Origin: Pseudomonadota bacterium
Lineage (GTDB): Bacteria; Bdellovibrionota_B; Oligoflexia; Oligoflexales; CAIYRB01
DNA: 59,012 bases
Reading direction: 5' to 3'
NCBI GenBank assembly: GCA_026390435.1
Contig: JAPLFY010000043.1
Location: 1 to 59,012 of the forward strand
Positions 1-6,086 of the stretch are shown piece by piece. The number at the start of each line of letters is the position of its first letter. The first letter of the stretch is position 1. Below the pieces are notes generated by a model. It worked only from the letters and a program-made list of their open reading frames with translations. It made no database searches and was not told the origin of the DNA. The translations under genes and the position numbers were made by a program.

Positions 1-2
1 AT

Positions 3-140
3 TGTCGCGGCGGCGAGCATTCCGCGAGCAACTTGCAAGTGAAGTGCAGACTTCATAATAACTTCGCTGCCGCGGCCGCATTCGGAAATGAGTGGTATAG
101 GCACAAGCTCGAGTCCGTAACGCACGGCCGAGATTCATAG
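3..140 (+). CDS. HNH endonuclease, C-terminal end only (cut by window edge)
   Basis: An open frame enters from the left edge and stops at TAG 138-140. Its residues include GGEHSASNLQVKC followed by RLHNNFAAAAAFGNEWY. This matches the end of the HNH nuclease core, where a GGxH...NLxxxCRxHN stretch holds the last catalytic or metal-binding His/Asn and is followed by an Ala-rich helix ending in FG. Such HNH proteins occur in many copies in some delta-type genomes, often in mobile contexts. The first catalytic His and the N-terminal part lie outside the window, so activity and start cannot be judged. The call rests on about 45 residues. Confidence 0.65.
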   Translation, partial: CRGGEHSASNLQVKCRLHNNFAAAAAFGNEWYRHKLESVTHGRDS

Positions 141-342
141 AGCCCTGCCGGAACAGCCAAGCAGCGCGGCAGTTTTTGAATACTAATAAATATTTCTTTA
201 AATGCAGTAAAAACAGTTTTTTACCAAGTGACGAGCGTTAAGTTCATGGCTTAAACTTTTTTGCAGAAGATCCCGACCCACGAGTTGAGTTGCCAAGATA
301 TATCTCTACAACCGACTGTCGGGCTTGTCGGGGATCGTCAAT

Positions 343-1686
343 TCAAGCAGACACAATCTTTGTTAGCTTGTTGTGAAAAAATGCCTTGTCCCACAAGGCG
401 ATGGACTCTTGCCTTTGAGGACTGAGAAAACGCCTCACATCGTTACGAGCGGCACTCCAGTCAATCGTATTGATCTTCTCGAGCAAAGCATACTTCAGCC
501 AACTACTATCCTTAGTTAGATCCTGATTCTTCCACGGACCGGATTGTTCAAGAGCCTGCCTGAGTAAGTTATAGTTTGGCTGGATCCCCTTAGTCATGAA
601 CCACGAGAAATCATACCAATCGCGCCCCTTAATGTATGGGCGGCAGAGAAGGGCGTGGCACTTTCCGGAAAGGAGCGACGGCAGATCGCCGCAAAGTGCC
701 AAAAAGTCGATGGGGAAATCGTGAAATTTTTTCTCCAAGACAGCACCCAGCGGCGGATTAGTATCAACTTCGATCTTTATTTTTATTTTCTTTTTAAGGT
801 TGTGCTGATGCTTCAGAATGATCACATTCTTGATTGAGTCATCTTTTAACATTCCCGCCTGAATGATTTTTTCGGATTTGTCGCCCGTACCGATTTCGAT
901 ATTAAAGCCAAAAGTGTTCATGACAGTGGCGGCAGAGGCCAGGTATTTACTCAGATCAAAGGATGAATTTGGCTGAAAGAGCGAAAAATCGAGATCCTCC
1001 GAAAATCTATCAAGCCCGTACAATATCCGTAGTGCAGTACCACCCTCAAACATAGCTTCAGCAAAAAAGTTGGCTTTATAAAGTGCATACAAAGCAATTT
1101 CTTGCGCAACCTCTTTGAGTGCATTTTCCTCGTCTTCGGCACTTGCTCTCTCGTATTTTTCCATTCGTTGCTGGACAATATTCTTCATTTCAACAACTCC
1201 TTTTTGAGTAGCTGACCCAGACTGGCGGTGGTCTTTTTTCGATAAGCACAAGTGATTACCATCGACTGTTTTTTCGTAACTGATGCCAAGCCCTAAAGAA
1301 AAGGCGGGAATATATTGATACGAGAAAACACCGATAGGAGTGGTGTAGGTGTTTGTCTTGCGCGCCTTATGGGCTGAGGTGACGGTATAGACCGCTTCCG
1401 GTATCAATCCATGATAGGAGAGGGCGCTCTCAAAGGAGATATAACTCGGTGAGTAAAGCTTATTGGCAATGGCAAACTTGGACAGCGATCGGCGTCGATG
1501 GTCCTCTGTCCACAGATAAAATCCTTTTTTGAGCGTGATGAGGTAACCGCCGTCTACCGCCCTTTTCAAAGCAAGGCGCAGCGCGTTCGAGCTCATGTTG
1601 CTGAAAAGTAAACGTAAATCAATGACATCAATGAAATCATTGGGGACTTGCTTTTTTAGCCTTGTGACAAACGCCGCCATCCGCAC
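343..1686 (-). CDS. AbiE-type toxin-antitoxin locus read as one fused frame (AbiEi antitoxin + AbiEii nucleotidyltransferase toxin)
   Basis: Residues 1-150 resemble an AbiEi-family antitoxin: an N-terminal winged-helix region followed by the hallmark SYISFESALSYHGLIPEAVY and TPIGVFSYQYIP. From residue 167 the frame becomes an AbiEii/AbiGii nucleotidyltransferase toxin with the GGTALR...RFSEDLDF core. These are normally two genes. Here the toxin has its own ATG at 1188 with a GGAG box 8 bases upstream, and in the +1 frame a TGA overlaps that ATG as ATGA, the usual arrangement of a coupled pair. The antitoxin part also lacks the conserved ASPEKAL-type segment and C-terminal helices. The single frame therefore looks like the result of an internal deletion plus frameshift in the antitoxin. 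The toxin alone would be 343-1188 (281 aa). It is known that AbiE pairs block phage and plasmid maintenance; whether this one works is unclear. Confidence 0.8.
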   Translation of the reverse strand: MRMAAFVTRLKKQVPNDFIDVIDLRLLFSNMSSNALRLALKRAVDGGYLITLKKGFYLWTEDHRRRSLSKFAIANKLYSPSYISFESALSYHGLIPEAVYTVTSAHKARKTNTYTTPIGVFSYQYIPAFSLGLGISYEKTVDGNHLCLSKKDHRQSGSATQKGVVEMKNIVQQRMEKYERASAEDEENALKEVAQEIALYALYKANFFAEAMFEGGTALRILYGLDRFSEDLDFSLFQPNSSFDLSKYLASAATVMNTFGFNIEIGTGDKSEKIIQAGMLKDDSIKNVIILKHQHNLKKKIKIKIEVDTNPPLGAVLEKKFHDFPIDFLALCGDLPSLLSGKCHALLCRPYIKGRDWYDFSWFMTKGIQPNYNLLRQALEQSGPWKNQDLTKDSSWLKYALLEKINTIDWSAARNDVRRFLSPQRQESIALWDKAFFHNKLTKIVSA

Positions 1687-1702
1687 CCTCCACTTGTTAC
1701 AT

Positions 1703-1745
1703 TTTGCACTAAATAATGTCTTTTTTCAACATTATATGGTGCAAA
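1703..1745 (-). promoter_or_regulatory. Inverted-repeat operator of the AbiE locus
   Basis: Two 17-bp arms (1703-1719 and 1729-1745) match at 15 of 17 positions when one is inverted, with a 9-base AT-rich spacer. The arms end 17 bases before the ATG at 1686, and a TATAAT lies inside the upstream arm on the minus strand. AbiEi antitoxins are known to bind inverted repeats in their own promoter and repress it, so this is a fitting autoregulation site. The binding role is inferred. Confidence 0.65.
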
Positions 1746-1886
1746 TACCCAAGGGGATGGAACGCTAACCAGCGCCAACTTGACGCCAATGCGTTTACAA
1801 AGATGAGATCAGCAACCTTCAGGTTACGGGTGGGAATCGTGTTTTTTTGAAATTGTTACTTTTGCGGCTAGTACAAACAAAACACG

Positions 1887-1916
1887 AAAAAAGGCAGGGC
1901 GATCTTTCGCCCTGCC
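1887..1916 (-). terminator. Rho-independent terminator of rpmG
   Basis: A perfect 10-bp GC-rich stem (1893-1902 with 1907-1916) closes a 4-base loop and is followed on the minus strand by six T residues. It lies about 25 bases after the rpmG stop. Confidence 0.9.
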
Positions 1917-1940
1917 ACTTCTTCGATCCGGACAGCGAAA

Positions 1941-2105
1941 TTACTTGATTTTCGCTTCTTTGAAGACAACGTGTTGCTTCACGATTGGATCGTATTTTTT
2001 GATTTCGAGCTTATCGCGACCCTTTTTGCGCTTGGTCGTGTAAAAATAGCCGGTGTCGGCAGTGGACACGAGACGGATCAGCTCGCGGTTCATTTTCTTT
2101 GCCAT
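1941..2105 (-). CDS. rpmG: 50S ribosomal protein L33 (zinc-independent form)
   Basis: Large-subunit ribosomal protein of 54 aa. The sequence [19 protein letters not shown] followed by [20 protein letters not shown] is the L33 fold, and the C-terminus is rich in Lys. The two CxxC pairs of zinc-binding L33 are absent, so this is the C-minus form. The start at 2105 is chosen because the family begins with MA(K)K and a GAGG box lies just upstream; longer frames to 2180 add unrelated residues. It stands alone rather than with secE-nusG, with its own promoter and a strong terminator. Confidence 0.95.
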   Translation of the reverse strand: MAKKMNRELIRLVSTADTGYFYTTKRKKGRDKLEIKKYDPIVKQHVVFKEAKIK

Positions 2106-2212
2106 AGTGAGACACTCCTCAAAGCCAACAGGACCCATTAATGATCGGGCCCCCGTTAATAGCAGGCCTTTCGGGTACAAGACAAGAAGTTTGCGGGCTG
2201 GCTGCGAGATAG

Positions 2213-2241
2213 ATTATAAATATATGAAATTATTGTGATAA
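2213..2241 (-). promoter_or_regulatory. Candidate sigma-70 promoter of rpmG
   Basis: On the minus strand there is a perfect TATAAT (2213-2218) and a TTATCA (2236-2241) separated by 17 bases. This leaves a leader of roughly 100 nt before the rpmG start. Confidence 0.6.
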
Positions 2242-2341
2242 TTCCGCTCTTGGTCTCCTGGTGGTGTTTGCCGAGAAAACTGGATGGATCAGACTACGCA
2301 CGGAAATTGACGCGTCCGATGCAGCGCGCTAAGTTAAGCAA

Positions 2342-3019
2342 ATGACGGACTTATACCTAAAACAAATCCTTGTCGGCCCCATGGCGAACTTCGCCTATCT
2401 CATTGGTTCAAAAAGCACGCGCGAGTGTCTGGTGGTCGATCCGGCCTGGGACATTGCCGCGATTGAAGCCGCCGCCGCTGCGGACGACATGAAGATTACC
2501 GGTGCGCTCGTCACTCACTATCACCCCGATCACTGCGGTGGTCACGTTTGGGGCCATGATATTCAGGGCATTGCCGAACTCCTCGCCTCAAAACACGTAC
2601 CGGTTTATGCTCAGGCTGACGAGATCGATGGCATCGTTAAAATGACCGGTGTCAGTCGTAGTGACATAAAATCCTGCCAAAGCGGTGATAAAGTTACGGT
2701 GGGTGGGGTTGATATCACCTTGATTCACACACCGGGGCATACTCCTGGCAGTCAGTGTTTTCTTTGCGAAGACAAGCTGATCTCTGGGGATACTCTATTC
2801 ATCGGTGGTTGTGGTCGCGTTGACCTTCCCGGTGGAAATGTCGAACAACTCTACGACAGCCTGACCAATAAACTGGCTAAATTACCGCCGCAGACCGTGC
2901 TTTATCCGGGGCATAATTACGACTCCGCTCCCCATGCCAGCATGGCTGTAGTCAAAGCTCAAAATCCCTATTTGCAAGCTTCATCCCTCGCCGCTTGGCG
3001 GCAATTACGTGGTGGCTGA
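2342..3019 (+). CDS. MBL-fold metallo-hydrolase (glyoxalase II-like)
   Basis: A 225-aa metallo-beta-lactamase-fold enzyme. The metal-binding motif THYHPDHCGG is at residues 58-67 (H59, H61, D63, H64). Further ligands are H133 in TPGHTPGS, D150 in SGDTLF and the His of PGHNY near residue 190. The layout matches the glyoxalase II/persulfide dioxygenase-like group of small thiolester or sulfur hydrolases; the C-terminal helical domain of classical glyoxalase II is short here, so the substrate is uncertain. No signal peptide is seen, so it is probably cytoplasmic. The next gene starts 4 bases after the stop, which suggests co-transcription, although their functions do not obviously link. The ribosome-binding site is weak. 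Confidence 0.85.
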   Translation: MTDLYLKQILVGPMANFAYLIGSKSTRECLVVDPAWDIAAIEAAAAADDMKITGALVTHYHPDHCGGHVWGHDIQGIAELLASKHVPVYAQADEIDGIVKMTGVSRSDIKSCQSGDKVTVGGVDITLIHTPGHTPGSQCFLCEDKLISGDTLFIGGCGRVDLPGGNVEQLYDSLTNKLAKLPPQTVLYPGHNYDSAPHASMAVVKAQNPYLQASSLAAWRQLRGG

Positions 3020-3022
3020 CGC

Positions 3023-4555
3023 ATGGCAGAATTTCGGCTGCTCTTAGTCTGCGGGCTGCTTATGGCCAGCTCGTGGTCGACTCCGCTTTGGGCGCTTAGC
3101 CTAACGGCGCTGCGGGCATCAGTGTTCAAGATTCAAGTGATGTCGGACGAGCCCAGCTTAATTGAACCGTGGAAACGGATGCTTTCGTCGCAAGGCTCTG
3201 GCACCGGCTTTTACATTGGCGATGGTCGGATCCTGACTAATGCCCACGTGGTGGCCAACGCGTCCTTCATTATGATCCAGCGTGATGGGGACAGCACTCC
3301 CATGCCGGCTGTGATCCGGCACATTGCGCATGACGCAGATTTAGCGCTACTGGAGCCCCTAGATGACGCTGGCAAAAAGGCACTCGCCGAATTGTCACCG
3401 CTTACTTTTGGCGCATTGCCGCGGCTGCGAACTCCTGTCTCCACCATCGGCTTTCCGCTGGGTGGTGAGCAACTTTCGGTCACCGATGGTGTCGTCTCGC
3501 GAGTGAGCTATCGGCGTTACGTGCATCACGGCAGCGCTCAGCATTTGCTGGTGCAGGTTGACTCGGCCATCAATCCGGGGAATAGCGGCGGGCCTGTGGT
3601 ACAGGGCAATCAGGTGGTGGGTGTTGCCTTTCAGAGTTATGCACAAGCCGAGAACACAGGTTATATCATTCCGACGCCGGTGATTTCGCGATTTTTGCGC
3701 GATATAGAAGACGGCCGTTACCAAGGCCATCCAGATGATGGGCTAACGGTGACTGATTGGGCCATACTAAACCCATCGACTGCTGCCTTTTACCGGTTAA
3801 AGCAAGGCGACGGTGGCGTTAAAATTACTCACGTCGATCTCTGGGCGCCAACGGCTGGGCTGCTGCAGTCTGGCGACATCATTCTCGCTATCGACGGACA
3901 ATCAGTCGGCGTTGATGGCAAAGTTAATTTTAGCGGTGAAAGAGTCGACTTTCGCGTTATTTTTGATCTCAAATTGATGGGCGATCAGTGCCGCTTCACA
4001 GTCCTGCGCGACGGCCTTAGGCGTGATGTAACTGTGGCGGTTTTGCCAGCACGTGACCATCACGTGACTGGTAATATCTATGCTCGTCACCCTCGCTATT
4101 TTGTTTACGGCGGTCTGGTGTTTACGGTGCTGTCGCGAAATTTGCTGCGCACGTGGGGGGATAAATGGTACCGGGACGCACCGCTGGCGCTGCGTTATCT
4201 CGACAGTTTCGCTTCTTACGATCCAGAATACGCCAACAATCAAGATATTATCGTTCTCGTAAAGCGACTGCCGGATGCCGTTAATGCCTATGCTACTGGT
4301 AACATGTTTCGCGTGGTCAAGATGGTAGATGGTAACAGGGTAGGGAGTATCTCTGATCTTATCTCTGCCTTGGAGGGGGGAGCCTCCGAATATGCAGTGA
4401 TCGGTTTTATGGGGAGCCAAGATCCTTTGGTGTTGTCCAGGCCTCAGGTGAAGGCCAGAAATAGCGTGATCAACCAGAAATACGGTGTCGCACCTGACCG
4501 GTGGTTGACTGCTGCTGATGAGCAGCCACTTGTGCCCGCAAGGGAACGCTCATGA
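3023..4555 (+). CDS. Deg/HtrA-type serine protease with PDZ domains, exported
   Basis: A 510-aa protein with a signal peptide (residues 1-25) and a trypsin-like domain. The catalytic triad can be read: H75 in LTNAHVVAN, D106 in DADLALL and S188 in NPGNSGGPVV. A PDZ-like region follows (about 255-345, with SGDIILAIDGQSV). A second C-terminal region containing YGGLVFTVLSRNLLRTWG recalls the distal PDZ of plant DEG-type proteases. It probably degrades or checks proteins in the periplasm. Its stop overlaps the start of a related gene by 4 bases (ATGA), so the two are likely translationally coupled. It is not the classical DegP, whose C-terminal half differs. Confidence 0.88.
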   Translation: MAEFRLLLVCGLLMASSWSTPLWALSLTALRASVFKIQVMSDEPSLIEPWKRMLSSQGSGTGFYIGDGRILTNAHVVANASFIMIQRDGDSTPMPAVIRHIAHDADLALLEPLDDAGKKALAELSPLTFGALPRLRTPVSTIGFPLGGEQLSVTDGVVSRVSYRRYVHHGSAQHLLVQVDSAINPGNSGGPVVQGNQVVGVAFQSYAQAENTGYIIPTPVISRFLRDIEDGRYQGHPDDGLTVTDWAILNPSTAAFYRLKQGDGGVKITHVDLWAPTAGLLQSGDIILAIDGQSVGVDGKVNFSGERVDFRVIFDLKLMGDQCRFTVLRDGLRRDVTVAVLPARDHHVTGNIYARHPRYFVYGGLVFTVLSRNLLRTWGDKWYRDAPLALRYLDSFASYDPEYANNQDIIVLVKRLPDAVNAYATGNMFRVVKMVDGNRVGSISDLISALEGGASEYAVIGFMGSQDPLVLSRPQVKARNSVINQKYGVAPDRWLTAADEQPLVPARERS

Positions 4556-6078
4556 AACTTTTGATCGCACTCTTGCTGTGCCTAAATACATGGATTGCGC
4601 CTGCTAGCGAGGCTGCGGTGCGAAGTAGACTAGAGGATCAAGTGGTCCGTCTACTCGTGACCAAACGCGAGGTAGACCATAGTGCACCCTGGCAGAACGA
4701 GGACGTCACCCAGCAGGCGTTTTTAGCAGTAGTCTTGCCGGCTGGGGAATTATTGACGACCGCCTACGCTGTCGCCAACGCTGCATTTCTGGAGATTCAG
4801 CGTTTTGGCTCGTCGCATCGTGAGGAGGCTGAATTAATTTTTGTCGATTATGAAGCTGATTTAGCCTTGGTGCGACCAGTATTGCCCAAGGTATTGCTCG
4901 GTATGAAGCCGCTTGCCTTGGGGGAAGACCTGCCCCTGGATGCCCACGTTGATATTTATAAAGTTCGCGACGCCTATCAGTTGAGCTACGTCCCGGGTAC
5001 TGTGCAAGAGGTTGGGGTAGTCATGGCTGCCACCAGTGCCTACACCATGATGTCTTATAATCTCAAAGTCCAGCAAACCGGTCTTGGTTGGGCTGAGCCT
5101 ATTTTGGCACATGGTAAACTGGTTGCTTTAACTACGGGGCAGGACCAGAATTTCCTTCGTGCCCTCCCCGTTAGCATGATCAAGCATTTTTTAAATGATC
5201 GTCACGACCAAAATTACCGTGGCTTTCCTGCACTTAGTGTCGAGTTAGCGCCTTTAACATCACCCGATCTAAGGCGGATGCTGCACGCAGGGGAGGGCGA
5301 GCAAGGTGTGCGAGTGGCAGAGGTATTTGCGGGCGGTGCTGCCAATCTTGTTGCTAGTAGTAGTGGTGCTAGTAGTAGTGGTGCTAGTACTGGTGATGGC
5401 AAGCTCCAGGTCGACGACGTTATTTTGGCCATAGATGATCAGCCCGTGAGTGATCAGGGATACGTCAGTCATCCGCTATGGGGAAAAGTTCCCCTACGCT
5501 TGCTGCTCAATCAGCATTTTGGCGGCGATGCCCTGCGTCTTAAGATCCTTCGGCAGGGGCGAGAATTAAGCCTCGTAGTGAATCTGGCCCGATTCGATTC
5601 TAATAAGTCACCTGTGTTTGCCTATCGCTACGATCAAGCAGAACCCCATCTAATTTTTGGTGGGTTCGTGTTTCAGGAATTGTCGCAGGATTACCTGCGC
5701 CAGTGGGGCAAAGACTGGCGCGATATCGCGCCCATTGACCTACTTTACTTATTTAATAGTCAAAATCGGCCTACAGCCGACGGTTCGCAGCGGATTGTCT
5801 TTATCAGCCGCGTCCTTGCTGATCCGATGAATCGTGGCTATTCCGACATTCGTCACAAGCGAGTCGCGACGGTCAACGGCAAAGAGGTGACCTCTATCGC
5901 CAGTCTGCGCGCACTGTTGAAATCTCCGGTCATCTCCGATGGCGTCCCTTATAGTCGAATTAAGTTGGGGCCTGAAGGGGATGAGGTGATCATGGACTAT
6001 CAGAACTTAAATGCTGCCCATAGCCGCATCGCGAAGACTTACGAAATCAAATCGCCAACATCATTTTTTACGCCTTAG
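4552..6078 (+). CDS. Catalytically dead Deg-type paralogue (pseudoprotease) with PDZ domain
   Basis: A 508-aa exported protein (signal peptide about 1-20) that lines up along its length with the protease just upstream. Where that has LTNAHVVANASF, this has LTTAYAVANAAF, so the catalytic His is Tyr72. The Asp is kept (D103 in EADLALV). Where that has NPGNSGGPVV, this has TGLGWAEPIL, so the nucleophilic Ser is lost. The PDZ region (DDVILAIDDQPV) and the C-terminal FGGFVFQELSQDYLRQWG region are retained. A likely role is a regulatory or scaffolding partner of the active protease; this is inferred from the coupling and the pattern of loss. An in-frame Ser/Gly/Ala repeat near residues 268-282 sits in the linker before the PDZ. 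Confidence 0.85.
   Translation: MKLLIALLLCLNTWIAPASEAAVRSRLEDQVVRLLVTKREVDHSAPWQNEDVTQQAFLAVVLPAGELLTTAYAVANAAFLEIQRFGSSHREEAELIFVDYEADLALVRPVLPKVLLGMKPLALGEDLPLDAHVDIYKVRDAYQLSYVPGTVQEVGVVMAATSAYTMMSYNLKVQQTGLGWAEPILAHGKLVALTTGQDQNFLRALPVSMIKHFLNDRHDQNYRGFPALSVELAPLTSPDLRRMLHAGEGEQGVRVAEVFAGGAANLVASSSGASSSGASTGDGKLQVDDVILAIDDQPVSDQGYVSHPLWGKVPLRLLLNQHFGGDALRLKILRQGRELSLVVNLARFDSNKSPVFAYRYDQAEPHLIFGGFVFQELSQDYLRQWGKDWRDIAPIDLLYLFNSQNRPTADGSQRIVFISRVLADPMNRGYSDIRHKRVATVNGKEVTSIASLRALLKSPVISDGVPYSRIKLGPEGDEVIMDYQNLNAAHSRIAKTYEIKSPTSFFTP
5353..5394 (+). repeat. 15-bp in-frame tandem repeat in the pseudoprotease gene
   Basis: The unit GCTAGTAGTAGTGGT occurs twice exactly (5353-5367, 5368-5382) and a third time in part. 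It encodes ASSSG. Because 15 is a multiple of three, copy changes would alter only linker length. Confidence 0.8.
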
Positions 6079-6086
6079 GAGCTAGA

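Noticed and set aside
3902-4420. A 172-codon open frame antisense to the Deg protease
   Set aside because: It lies wholly inside a conserved gene, has no ribosome-binding site and resembles no family.
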